Made by a program: the position numbers and the translations under genes. Below are positions 9,804 through 18,484 of a stretch of DNA of 64,000 bases, piece after piece. Below the pieces are notes generated by a model. That model had not been told where the DNA came from. It saw only the letters and a program-made list of their open reading frames with translations, and made no database searches. How positions within the stretch are numbered: position 1 is the first letter of the stretch; every line of letters begins with the position of its first letter. Source of the DNA: an uncultured Rhodopila sp. (GTDB lineage Bacteria; Pseudomonadota; Alphaproteobacteria; Acetobacterales; Acetobacteraceae); contig CAINOE010000107.1 in assembly GCA_903851415.1 (NCBI GenBank), positions 186,001 through 250,000 on the forward strand, given 5' to 3'.

Positions 9804-9822
9804 GCGCCCGGCTCAGCCAACC
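9794..9822. terminator. Perfect 12-bp inverted repeat between convergent genes
   Basis: GGTTGGCTGAGC and its exact complement are separated by a five-base loop. The hairpin sits at the junction of the rightward polysaccharide operon (stop at 9801-9803, inside the left arm) and the leftward flavin monooxygenase (ends 9831). No clear T-run follows, so it may act as a transcription stop in both directions or as an mRNA 3' stabiliser. Confidence 0.6.
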
Positions 9823-9830
9823 TCCCGTTA

Positions 9831-11063
9831 TCAGGCTACAGCAAGCTCAGGCTGCACCGCGACCAGTCCCCGGACGGCGGTGCGGCGCATGAACCGCGTC
9901 AGGCGCCGGGACACGAACCCCGCGCCATAGGCGAACCGGAGCATCGGCCCGAAGCTGTTGGCCGCCGCCGTGCCGACAACAAACAGCCCCGGCACGGACG
10001 TCTCAAAATGGCGGGACAACACCGGCGACCGGTCGGCAAGGTCGAGCTGACGCATGATCCCGTCGCCGATAAAGCGCAGCCGCCGCATGTTAACCTGGTA
10101 GCCTGTTGCGGCGATAACGTGTTCCGCTTCCACTGTCGTTTCGGATCCGTCCAGCATCCGGAACGTTACCGCAGCCAGATCGCCACGCACGGCGGACCCT
10201 GAGAGGCGTGCCCCGAGCATGACGCTGACGTTGCGCTCAACCTCATCGCGGGATGTCCAGCCCGGTGCCGGCCCCAGATGCTTCCGCACGACCAGATGCC
10301 TGAAATCCCGCGGCATCTGGTAGAACACCATCGGCGCCACCACGCAGGCGAGCGACCGCCATCCGGTGCCGAGGCCGGACTCAGGCGCCTGCAGCTTGTC
10401 CAGCAGGCTCCGCGGCCGCGGCGGGTCGCAATAGGCGATCCGGGTCTGACGCGCGGCCACCGTCACGTGGGCGCCTCTTTGGCTCATCAGGCCGGCAATG
10501 CCGATGCCGGACGCGCCACCGCCGATAACCAGGACCTGCTTCCCCTCGAAGCGCGCCAGCGAATGATGATCCGCGCTGTGGGAACACAATGGGCCGGCGA
10601 TGGCGTCCAGTTCCGGCGGGACGTCATAAAAGCTTCTGATCCCCGCCGCGATGACGACGCGATTTGCCAAAACTATTTCGTTATCATCCAAATGGAGCGT
10701 AAACCTGCTGCCGTCGAACTCCAGGTTTGTCACCCAGCGCGGATCCAGCATCGGGACGAAATGCTTCTGAAACGCGACCCCGTAGTCGGAAAACGTTCTC
10801 AGCGGGACCGGCAGGCCGGAGTGCTTATATGGCAGTCCGTGCTGAACGCAATAGTCTTGCAGGGTAAAGGCACCGTCCGGATGCCACAGGTTGGAGGCGA
10901 AACCTTCGGACTTCAACACCATGCCTTCCGGCATGCCGGTCCGCCAGGTATGCATCGGCTGACCGAAAACCCTGGTCCCGAGGCCGGCGGCGGACAGATG
11001 CGCGGCGAGGGACAATCCGTACGGTCCGGCGCCGATAATTGCGATATCCGTGACCGCGGTCAT
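9831..11063 (-). CDS. FAD/NAD(P)-binding flavin monooxygenase
   Basis: 410-residue two-dinucleotide-binding flavoprotein. The N-terminal FAD motif IIGAGPYGLSLA begins at about residue 8, and a second Rossmann motif VIGGGASGIGIAG lies near residue 170, as in flavin-containing and N-hydroxylating monooxygenases. The C-terminal segment ATGYQVN and the late FVVGTAAANSFGP complete the FAD fold. AAGAAGGGAA lies just upstream of the ATG. It converges on the polysaccharide operon and diverges from the ATP-grasp gene across about 165 bases. The substrate is not evident. Confidence 0.83.
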   Translation of the reverse strand: MTAVTDIAIIGAGPYGLSLAAHLSAAGLGTRVFGQPMHTWRTGMPEGMVLKSEGFASNLWHPDGAFTLQDYCVQHGLPYKHSGLPVPLRTFSDYGVAFQKHFVPMLDPRWVTNLEFDGSRFTLHLDDNEIVLANRVVIAAGIRSFYDVPPELDAIAGPLCSHSADHHSLARFEGKQVLVIGGGASGIGIAGLMSQRGAHVTVAARQTRIAYCDPPRPRSLLDKLQAPESGLGTGWRSLACVVAPMVFYQMPRDFRHLVVRKHLGPAPGWTSRDEVERNVSVMLGARLSGSAVRGDLAAVTFRMLDGSETTVEAEHVIAATGYQVNMRRLRFIGDGIMRQLDLADRSPVLSRHFETSVPGLFVVGTAAANSFGPMLRFAYGAGFVSRRLTRFMRRTAVRGLVAVQPELAVA

Positions 11064-11227
11064 GGGTTCCCTTCTTTTGACTTCAACATCACAAGCGCCT
11101 CATCTCAAGATTAAAGTACTTTTTTGCCGTTGCGCCAATGGTCTACTGTCGCAAGGGCAATATCGACCTTGATTGCAGAACAGCCCCCGTCTTGTCCAGC
11201 AACTCACCCTTATATGATGGCAAGCAC

Positions 11228-12571
11228 ATGAACGTATCGCCTTTGGAACTGGCTTCCCGCTTTGGTTCCGCGCCCACTGCGCCCGATGCGCCCGATGCGC
11301 TTGCGGCATCCGCGGATCTCACCGCGGCGGACCACCGCCGCGGTGAGCCGCCTCGGATCCTGCTGGCAACGACAGGTGCGCTGCCATCCACCGCCCGCCT
11401 TGCGCTGGAACTTCACGACGCCGGGGCCCGCGTCAGCCTGATCTCACCGCGCCATCATCCCGGCCGCGTGCTCGATATCTTCGACAGCCGCATGATCTAC
11501 CGCGCCATCGCGCCCTGCCGAAGCCTGGAGGCGGCACTGATGCGGACCGGTCCGGACCTGGTGATCCCCTGCGACGAACGTGCGGTGCGCGACCTGCATC
11601 AGCTTTACCGGGGAACCAGCCACCGCGGCCTTCGGCTGCTGATCCAGCGATCGATCGGGTGCGCGGAGACGTTTCCCGTCGTGACATCGCGCGCGGAGCT
11701 GCTCGATCTCGCGCGCCGGCTGGGCGTCCGGGTTCCGCCCTCCGCGCCGCTTCCCTCCGTCGGCGCGCTCGACGAATGGATGGCCGGCAACGCCGCTCCG
11801 TTCGTACTCAAGGCGGACGGTTCCTGGTCGGGCTTCGGCGTGCGCATCATCGCGGACCCCGCCGCGGCAAAAGCCGAATTCGCCGACATGACGCGGCGCG
11901 CCAGCGGGCGGCTGGCGCTGCGGGAAATGGTGCTTGAAGGCAACAACTTCGCCGCCCGCTCCTGGTTGAAAGGCGAACGGCCGACGATGTCGGCGCAGGG
12001 CTATGTCAATGGGTGGCCCGCCAATATCGGTGTCGCCTGCTGGCAGGGCGAGGTGTTGGCGGCGACCTGCGTTGAATCCGTATCGACCCTGTCGGCGACC
12101 GGGCCCTCCACCGTGGCGCGGATCATCGACAACCGCGAAATGACGGACAGCGCCCGGCGGATCGTCAAAGCATTGGGACTGAGCGGCCTCATCGGTTTCG
12201 ACTTCATGATCGAAGCGGCAACCGGCGCTGCTTATTTGATTGAAATGAACCCGCGCTGCACGCCGATTTGCGCGGTGCGGCTGGGTCCCGGACGCGACCT
12301 CGCCGAAGCCCTCGTCGCCCGCCTCTCGCACCGCCCGCCGCGCGAGCGCCCGGCCAGGACCGAGCGCGACATCCTGGTGTTCTTCCCGGACACGTGGCAG
12401 GTGGACCCGGGCAACCCATACCTCCACGCCGGCTATCATGACGTGCCGTGGGATCAGCCGAAACTCGTGCGCATCCTGATGCGGCCTGAAATGCGGGACC
12501 GGTATGCGGTCACGCGGATGCTGCGCCGGGCATGGTGGCGGCTTCAGGGGCGGAAGCCGCCAGCCAACTGA
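11228..12571 (+). CDS. ATP-grasp domain protein (carboxylate-amine ligase type)
   Basis: 447-residue protein with an ATP-grasp fold. An N-terminal pre-ATP-grasp domain (ILLATTGALPSTARLALEL onward) is followed by KADGSWSGFGVRI, the glycine-rich nucleotide loop, and by the metal/phosphate-binding GFDFMIEAATGAAYLIEMNPR segment near residue 330-340. Such enzymes join a carboxylate to an amine, thiol or sugar with ATP. The longest frame opens at 11138; 11228 is chosen because upstream residues look non-coding, although no strong ribosome site is seen. It precedes an ExeA-like ATPase by about 100 bases. The product is unknown. Confidence 0.82.
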   Translation: MNVSPLELASRFGSAPTAPDAPDALAASADLTAADHRRGEPPRILLATTGALPSTARLALELHDAGARVSLISPRHHPGRVLDIFDSRMIYRAIAPCRSLEAALMRTGPDLVIPCDERAVRDLHQLYRGTSHRGLRLLIQRSIGCAETFPVVTSRAELLDLARRLGVRVPPSAPLPSVGALDEWMAGNAAPFVLKADGSWSGFGVRIIADPAAAKAEFADMTRRASGRLALREMVLEGNNFAARSWLKGERPTMSAQGYVNGWPANIGVACWQGEVLAATCVESVSTLSATGPSTVARIIDNREMTDSARRIVKALGLSGLIGFDFMIEAATGAAYLIEMNPRCTPICAVRLGPGRDLAEALVARLSHRPPRERPARTERDILVFFPDTWQVDPGNPYLHAGYHDVPWDQPKLVRILMRPEMRDRYAVTRMLRRAWWRLQGRKPPAN

Positions 12572-12674
12572 ACGACTCCCTGTTCAACTTCACGTCGTCG
12601 CGATCTCACGCGCAACCGGCTGGCGTCGCTCCCGATATGGGCTGAAGAGTGCGTCCTCACGCGCGGACCAGGAC

Positions 12675-14096
12675 ATGCGCCGATCATCGGGTTTGATGCC
12701 AGACGCGGCGGAAAGGGCGGCGCCGGTAGCCGCGCAATCAACTGCGCCGGCCAACTACCTCGACCTCTATGGCCTATCCAAGCCGCCCTTCGGCGACTCA
12801 TCCGAAGCCGCAAGCTACATCCTGTTCGCCTCCCATCGCCGTCCGTTCGAGCTGCTGACCGACCACATGGTCAACGGCAACGGCCTTGTCATTCTGTCCG
12901 GGGAGAGTGGCGCCGGAAAGAGCCGGATGCTGCAGGCCGCCGGGAACGCCGTCGCGGAGTCCGGCGTGCCGACGATCCGGGTGTCGCGCCCCCCGGGCGG
13001 ACGGGTGGATCTGACCCGGCTCGTCGCCGCGCTGCTCGGCCAGAGCGACCCCAGCCTGCCCGCCGCGGATACCATTCAGACCGTGCTGAGACCGCCGCAC
13101 AAGGCGGTTCTGATCGACGACCTCGATCTCCTGCCAACCGACTGCCTGCAACTGATCGCGCGGTTGCTGCGGCCATCAGCCGAACCGGGCGGTGTCGCGA
13201 TCGTCGGGACCGCGACCATGGACCTCTCGCCCGGTATCGCCCGCCCGGACCTGGCCGAACTGAGCCGGACCGCGCGGGCGTCGGTGCGGTTGCCGCGCAT
13301 AGGGCCGGTGGAAGCGCGCCAATATATCGAGCGGTCGCTCTGGATAGCCGGCGGCACGACGCGCCGGCTGATTACGCCGGATGCCCTGAAGCTGGTCGTC
13401 GCGCGCTCGCACGGCTTGCCCGACGCGATCAACCGTCAGATGGAGGCGGCGTTCACCGCGGGGTTTGCGCGCGGCGACGCCGTGATAACCGTCAAGACGC
13501 TTGCCGCCACAGCCGAACCGGCGCGACAGCGGCCGGGGGCTCCGGCGCCCGGACAACCCGGCTCCGCGTCATGGCTTATTCCGGCGTTGGCAGCCTGCGT
13601 GCTGGCGATCGGGATCGCGGCCTTTCTCTACAAGGGGTTGCATCATAGCGCGGAGGCGGATCACGGTGCGGCTGCCCGGGCGGCGCCGCCACCGCCCGTG
13701 CCGGCGCCGGCGCCCGCACTGCCTCCGCCGCCCGCGAACGCCGTCTTCCAGCCGGAAGTGCAGCAGCCGCCCGGGCCGGCGAAGCCGGTGGAGACCTTGG
13801 CGCCTGACCTGATGGCGGCCTTGATGAAGCGCGGCGAGCAGTCTCTCGGCCTTGGCGACATCGCCGCCGCCCGGCTGTTGTTCAGGCGGGCCGCCGAGGC
13901 CGGCAACGCGCGGGCCGCCGTCGCGATGGGGAAGACCTACGATCCGGATGCTCTTGCCGCCGGTCCGGCGCAGGGTGAAGCACCCGATCCGGCCCTCGCC
14001 GCCGAGTGGTATGCCAGGGCGGCTGCGCTGGGCGACCCGCAGGCGCCCGAATTGCTGGAACGACTGAAAGGCCGCTCGCCGGACACCAGACAGTAG
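12675..14096 (+). CDS. ExeA-like AAA ATPase with transmembrane helix and Sel1/TPR-like tail
   Basis: About 473 residues. The N-terminal half is an AAA ATPase of the ExeA/GspA kind: a YGLSKPPFGD opening, Walker A GESGAGKS, and Walker B VLIDDLDLL. A single hydrophobic helix (LIPALAACVLAIGIAAFLY) follows, then a proline-rich spacer and a C-terminal helical region with Sel1/TPR-like periodicity (ARLLFRRAAEAGNARAAVAMG, then EWYARAAALGDPQAPEL). ExeA-like ATPases accompany exosortase-type exopolysaccharide loci and secretion systems, where they are thought to handle peptidoglycan. The start at 12675 is preferred over 12504 because the first 57 residues overlap the previous gene; 12696 is an alternative. 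It ends six bases before the convergent DUF3830 gene. Confidence 0.8.
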   Translation: MRRSSGLMPDAAERAAPVAAQSTAPANYLDLYGLSKPPFGDSSEAASYILFASHRRPFELLTDHMVNGNGLVILSGESGAGKSRMLQAAGNAVAESGVPTIRVSRPPGGRVDLTRLVAALLGQSDPSLPAADTIQTVLRPPHKAVLIDDLDLLPTDCLQLIARLLRPSAEPGGVAIVGTATMDLSPGIARPDLAELSRTARASVRLPRIGPVEARQYIERSLWIAGGTTRRLITPDALKLVVARSHGLPDAINRQMEAAFTAGFARGDAVITVKTLAATAEPARQRPGAPAPGQPGSASWLIPALAACVLAIGIAAFLYKGLHHSAEADHGAAARAAPPPPVPAPAPALPPPPANAVFQPEVQQPPGPAKPVETLAPDLMAALMKRGEQSLGLGDIAAARLLFRRAAEAGNARAAVAMGKTYDPDALAAGPAQGEAPDPALAAEWYARAAALGDPQAPELLERLKGRSPDTRQ

Positions 14097-14102
14097 AACG
14101 CA

Positions 14103-14516
14103 TTACGCCAATTTGAACTCGATACTTTGCGCGCCCTGCCACAGCACCAGCTTGCCGAGCGCCGCCAGGTTTTCATTCCCCTCCACAATCGTCAGGAAAT
14201 GGTTCCCCGCCAACTGCCCCATCTTGCTGGCGAATTGCACGCCACCATAGGCCAGCAGGATTTCGGTCTCGGAAATCCCGCCCGGATAGAGCAAAAATTG
14301 CCCGGGCGCCGGATAGCTCGTGTGGTTCTCGAACGGCAGACCCAGATCGAGATCGCCCAGCGGGATCCAGCACCCCTCCCCGCTCCACCGCACGTGAATG
14401 ATCCGCTCCCGGTATGGCAGCAGCGAGCGGAACCTGCCGACGGTTTTCGGCGCGTTCGCTTCCTCGAAGCGGGCTTTGAACGTGTACGGACCGGCGGCGA
14501 CGTCGATCAGGCTCAT
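14103..14516 (-). CDS. DUF3830 family protein
   Basis: 137-residue protein of a small cyclophilin-like beta family (DUF3830) often found next to hydrolases or transporters; its biochemical role is not established. Visible features are an N-terminal FKARFEEANAPKTV segment, an RWSGEGCWIPLGD motif and a C-terminal GNHFLTIVEG. ATG 14516 has GAGGAAGGG just upstream; the open frame extends further but that part has no family likeness. It lies downstream of the bacteriophytochrome on the same strand with about 200 bases between them, and ends six bases from the convergent ExeA-like gene. Confidence 0.75.
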   Translation of the reverse strand: MSLIDVAAGPYTFKARFEEANAPKTVGRFRSLLPYRERIIHVRWSGEGCWIPLGDLDLGLPFENHTSYPAPGQFLLYPGGISETEILLAYGGVQFASKMGQLAGNHFLTIVEGNENLAALGKLVLWQGAQSIEFKLA

Positions 14517-14720
14517 GGCATACCCTTCCTCAGACCTGGAACGCATTCGCAGCAAAACCGCTTGGCGCACTGCCGGCGGGTCCGACCCGCCGCAGCCCAT
14601 CGGCCGGTCTCGATCCCAACCCGGATGTCGCCGAACGGCGCATCGGCCCATGGGAAGCTCCAGCAAGCCCGCCCCGTGAACCGGGCGGCGAAGCTGATGC
14701 GGCCGAACTCCACCCCCCCG

Positions 14721-16943
14721 TCAGCGCTCCCCGGGACTGGGCTGTGGCGCCGGCACGTCCCCGCCGTCCGCCCCGTCGTTCTTGTCCGGCCGCGGCCCGT
14801 GCGACAGCAGCGACCGCAAGACCTCCGCCGTGCGCGCCACGGAGGCCCGCAGCGCCTCCAGCATCTGCGGCATATGCGTCGGATCGACCCGATCGGCGAT
14901 CTCCAGCGCGGCAAGCTGCGCGTTCTCCGTGATCGTCGACAAGATCGCCCGGAACTGAAGATCCGCCTTCGAATCCAGCCGCCAGGACATCGGCCGCCGC
15001 TGCTCCATCACCCCCGCCTGGAAGCCGCGCCGCGCCGCCTCCGCGGCCTTGCGTTCGGTCAGGTCGGTGAACAGCAGCACAAAGCCGAGCGTGCGGTCGA
15101 GCGAGGTGAACACCGGGTCCCCGCGCACCAGCAGCGGCCTATGGAGGCCGTCGCGGCCGGCGATCGACACCTCGCCGCGCCAGGCATGGCGGTTGACGAC
15201 AAGGTCGTCGATCCGCCGCGCCGCCTCCTGCGGGTCGCCGAACAGCGGCAGCAAGTCGGCCACCTGCTCCGGCAGCTTCGGCAGATCCGGCAGCAGCGCC
15301 GCGAACGCCGCGTTGATCTTCAGGATGCGGCTGGTGGTATCGACGATCACCACCGGCTGGGCGGACTGCTCGACCTGCCGCCGCACCTGGTTGAGCTGAT
15401 CCTCCGCCAGCAGCATCCGCACCGAGCGGAACTGGATGATCACGTCACTCAGCGTGTCGCCGACAAGCCGGGCGAATGCCAGGTCTGCCTCGCTCCAGGG
15501 ATCGGAGGTGCCCTCGACAAGCTGATGCCACTGCGAAAACGACCGCCGCGGCGACAGGGTCAGCGGATCGTCGCCCACCAGCGTCGGCTTGAACGGATTG
15601 CCGCCCCAGGTGACCGTCCGCACCCGCTCCGGCCGCAGCCAGATCAGGTATTCGCCCGGTGCGGTCGATACCGGGGTTGCCAGCAAACCGCTCGCGATGG
15701 CCGTCAGCAGCTCGAACTCCGGCGCGTCCGTCCCCAGATTCGCGGTGGCCAGCGCGCCGGAGCGGTCCTGCTTGTCCAGCCAGCGGCCGATGGCGCGGAG
15801 TGCAAGCGTGCCCGGCACTTCGCCGACGGTGTGAACCTCTCCTTCGTAAAGCAGCGCCGCGCCCGTGGCCCCCACCGGTTCCAGCAACGTGTTCGACCCG
15901 TCGAACAAGGCGGCGCGCCAGTCGCCCTCCCGCGAGATCGCCCGGATCATCCGCTGCTCCAGCCGCCGCACCGACAGCTCGGCCTGCGCCTGGGAGAAGC
16001 TTTCCAGCGCCGAGATGCGGGTCGCCACCGCCTCGGCGAGCAGTTCGCATACCGCCCGTTCCTCGAAATGCACGAAGCGCGGGACGTAATGGTGGCAGGA
16101 CACCAGGCCCCACAGCTTGCCGCTGACCATCAGCGACACCACCAGGGTGGCGTGCACGCCCATGTTCTTCAGATATTGCACATGGATGGGGGACGAGCTG
16201 CGCAGGAAGCACAGCGACATGTCCAGATCCGCGCCGGTTATCGGCGATAGCCGCGGCGACAGCGGCACGGGAGCGAAATCGACATCGACCAGCACGCGGA
16301 CGCGGTTCCGCTCATACAGGCGCCGGGCGATATGCGGGATGTCGGAGGCCGGATAGCGGTTGCCGAGAAACGCCTCGATGTCGGGCTTGCAGTTTTCGGA
16401 CAGCACCTCACCGTGGCCCTGGTTGTCGAAACGGTAGACCATGACCCGGTCGTAGCCGGTCATCTCACGGAAGATGCGGGCCGTCTCGTCGCTTAGCGCG
16501 CGCAGGGATCCCGCGGTTATGATCGTCATCAGCCCGCGCTCAAGGTGGCGGGACAGGTCCACCGACGGCCCGGCGTGCTCGAGTTCCAGGATCACGCCGC
16601 CGCCCTCCGGCCGGTGGATCAGGCCGTCGAATGCTGCCGGCGGCGAACCGACGTGAAATCGCACGCCGTGCGGCACATCGGCCAGACGATCCTGCAAGTG
16701 AGGTTGGAGCTGGGCTGCGAGGTCGCCTTCGATCGAGTCGATGCGGCGGCCGATGATGTCGTCAGCCAGCCCGAGAAATGAAGCTGCGTTCTCACTGGCC
16801 TGGACGATGGTCCCATCCGGCTCCCGGATGAGAAGCAGGCATCCATGCGGCTGAATCGACCCGGCGAGATGAATCTGCTCGCGTTCGCAGTTGGTTAGGT
16901 TCGCCTCTCCGAAAGCTGGCGTTGCAAGACCACGCGTCAGCAA
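14721..16943 (-). CDS. bphP: Bacteriophytochrome, PAS-GAF-PHY-PAS, no histidine kinase domain
   Basis: 740-residue red/far-red photoreceptor. Cys19 in NCEREQIH is at the position that binds biliverdin in bacteriophytochromes. The GAF domain has PASDIP at 198-203, His254 in SPIH and His284 in CHHY; the PHY tongue motif PRRSF is at 465-469. A PAS domain (about 520-635) and a helical segment (about 636-715) follow, and no HATPase motifs are present. This output matches the RpBphP1 and Bradyrhizobium BphP type, which antagonise PpsR2 by direct binding rather than by phosphotransfer (established for those proteins). It lies 20 bases downstream of ppsR on the same strand, supporting that partnership. 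No haem oxygenase gene for biliverdin supply is in the window. Confidence 0.95.
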   Translation of the reverse strand: MLTRGLATPAFGEANLTNCEREQIHLAGSIQPHGCLLLIREPDGTIVQASENAASFLGLADDIIGRRIDSIEGDLAAQLQPHLQDRLADVPHGVRFHVGSPPAAFDGLIHRPEGGGVILELEHAGPSVDLSRHLERGLMTIITAGSLRALSDETARIFREMTGYDRVMVYRFDNQGHGEVLSENCKPDIEAFLGNRYPASDIPHIARRLYERNRVRVLVDVDFAPVPLSPRLSPITGADLDMSLCFLRSSSPIHVQYLKNMGVHATLVVSLMVSGKLWGLVSCHHYVPRFVHFEERAVCELLAEAVATRISALESFSQAQAELSVRRLEQRMIRAISREGDWRAALFDGSNTLLEPVGATGAALLYEGEVHTVGEVPGTLALRAIGRWLDKQDRSGALATANLGTDAPEFELLTAIASGLLATPVSTAPGEYLIWLRPERVRTVTWGGNPFKPTLVGDDPLTLSPRRSFSQWHQLVEGTSDPWSEADLAFARLVGDTLSDVIIQFRSVRMLLAEDQLNQVRRQVEQSAQPVVIVDTTSRILKINAAFAALLPDLPKLPEQVADLLPLFGDPQEAARRIDDLVVNRHAWRGEVSIAGRDGLHRPLLVRGDPVFTSLDRTLGFVLLFTDLTERKAAEAARRGFQAGVMEQRRPMSWRLDSKADLQFRAILSTITENAQLAALEIADRVDPTHMPQMLEALRASVARTAEVLRSLLSHGPRPDKNDGADGGDVPAPQPSPGER

Positions 16944-16963
16944 GGCGATCTCCCGTAGGTTTT

Positions 16964-18331
16964 CTAGCGATCGGCGTCGACCGGTGTCCGCGCATATCCC
17001 TCCATCTCATACTGGGCAAGCTTCTTGTAGAACCCCTGGCGGCTGAGACCGAGCAATTCCGCCGCCGCGGTGCGATTGCCTTCGGCGAGTTGCAGCGCCG
17101 CATCGATATAATGCCGCTCCACCAGGCCGATGGCATCCCGCACCAACGACCGCAGGGAGGTTTTCCCCGTCTGCTCGATGACCGCGGCAAGCGCCGCCTG
17201 CACCGTGGCGGTGCCTTCGTTGGAGACCAACCGGCGCCCGACATCGCGCATCAGCAAGGCGATATACGGCCGCCCGCCGGACGGCGTGCCGACGGCGGAG
17301 ATTTCCACTTCGGTCGAGCCGCCGAGCTCGCCGCTGATCTCGGTGGCGAACAGGCGCACCGACCCGTGACGATTCAGATTGGCCAGCAGCACCGGCAAAT
17401 CGGCACCCGGGCGGGACAGCCAGCGGGAGATGCGTTCGCCCAGCACGGCGCCCTCGGCGCCGATCTGGACAAGGTCAAGGAAGGCGCGGTTGGCGCGGCG
17501 GACGATGCCGTCGCGGTCGATCACCACGAAGGCGTCCGGCAGGCGGTCGACGAACTCGTCGAGCGGCGTCTGCTCCGGGTGGTGCATCGGCTGCTGGTTG
17601 CCGGCGGCGGGCGCCAGTTGCACCATGAACACCGGACCCGGCTCGCCGTTCATCATCGAGGCGCGGGCGGTCCAGGCTTCCTGGTCCGGGCCGAGATGGA
17701 TCAGCGCCCCTGGCGCCCGGCCGTTCTGGCGCACGCGCTGCAGCATGGCCTGGAACGGCTCCCGCTCATCGGGGACGATTTCGGGCAGCAGCTCGCGGCC
17801 GCGCGCCAGCCCGAGCACCCGGATCGCGGCCGGATTGGCTTCCACGATCCGCAGGGCATCGGCCGACAGCAGCAGCACGGCCTCATGCGAGGCATCGAAC
17901 AGGGTGCGGTAGCGGGTCTCGACCTCCCGCAATTTCCAGTAGTCCTGCTCCATCGCCTGCTGCGCCGAGACGAGGCGGGACTGCAGTTCGGCGACGGCGC
18001 GGAGGTTGCGGCCGACGGCGATCAGGCCTTCCTTGCCGCCGAGTCGGACGATGGTGTACTCCATCGGCAGCTCAAGACCGCTCGGGAAGCGTTGATTGAC
18101 CTGGCGGAAGGCCGAAACGCCGCTGTCGCGGGCGTCCTCGACCATGCGTGAAACCTTGGCGCCACCCATGTCGGCGATCGTGTCGCACCACGCGCGTCCC
18201 CGCCACTCCGCGACGGACTCGCCGGAGATGTCGTTCGACAGGGTGACGTCGCGAATAATCCCAGCCAAATCGAGCACGAGAGTGACATCAGGCTGGGCTA
18301 TATTCACGCCCGAGAGTACGGCATTGGTGAT
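16964..18331 (-). CDS. ppsR: PpsR/CrtJ-type PAS-domain transcriptional repressor
   Basis: Repressor of photosystem genes in purple bacteria. It has an N-terminal PAS-like domain (QPDVTLVLDLAGIIRDV), a helical Q-linker (VSAQQAMEQDYWKLREVETRYR), two further PAS domains and a C-terminal Fis-type helix-turn-helix (NRTAAAELLGLSRQGFYKK). R. sphaeroides PpsR has a redox cysteine (Cys424) at the helix-turn-helix; here the aligned position is Tyr, and only one Cys remains (RAWCD). The start is unusual: AGGAGG at 18342-18337 is followed after five bases by ATC, while the other in-frame options are TTG at 18415 without a good ribosome site and GTG at 18307 too far away. An AUC start at 18331 is proposed (455 residues). 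It precedes bphP in one operon. Confidence 0.9.
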   Translation of the reverse strand: MTNAVLSGVNIAQPDVTLVLDLAGIIRDVTLSNDISGESVAEWRGRAWCDTIADMGGAKVSRMVEDARDSGVSAFRQVNQRFPSGLELPMEYTIVRLGGKEGLIAVGRNLRAVAELQSRLVSAQQAMEQDYWKLREVETRYRTLFDASHEAVLLLSADALRIVEANPAAIRVLGLARGRELLPEIVPDEREPFQAMLQRVRQNGRAPGALIHLGPDQEAWTARASMMNGEPGPVFMVQLAPAAGNQQPMHHPEQTPLDEFVDRLPDAFVVIDRDGIVRRANRAFLDLVQIGAEGAVLGERISRWLSRPGADLPVLLANLNRHGSVRLFATEISGELGGSTEVEISAVGTPSGGRPYIALLMRDVGRRLVSNEGTATVQAALAAVIEQTGKTSLRSLVRDAIGLVERHYIDAALQLAEGNRTAAAELLGLSRQGFYKKLAQYEMEGYARTPVDADR

Positions 18332-18370
18332 CGAAACCTCCTGCGCAGCGCGTGTTCGCCTAACAGATAA

Positions 18371-18391
18371 TGTGTCATACCATGGTTTACA
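18371..18391. promoter_or_regulatory. Imperfect TGT-N13-ACA dyad upstream of ppsR
   Basis: A near-symmetrical element centred on CCATGG has TGT at 18373-18375 and ACA at 18389-18391. PpsR/CrtJ operators are TGT-N12-ACA; the spacing here is 13, so this is a near match only. It lies about 40 bases upstream of the proposed ppsR start, where autoregulation would be expected. Confidence 0.3.
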
Positions 18392-18484
18392 CCCCGATGA
18401 CAGCTTGGCAGACAAATCATGGGGAATATTACCGATTTGTAGTGTTAAATCTGCATCACGCGCTCGCGAGTCGGCTCCCGGTCG

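Noticed and set aside
14127..16250. Long plus-strand frame of 707 residues opposite the phytochrome gene
   Set aside because: It is an Arg/Pro/His-rich antisense shadow caused by GC-rich third positions; the minus strand has all phytochrome motifs.
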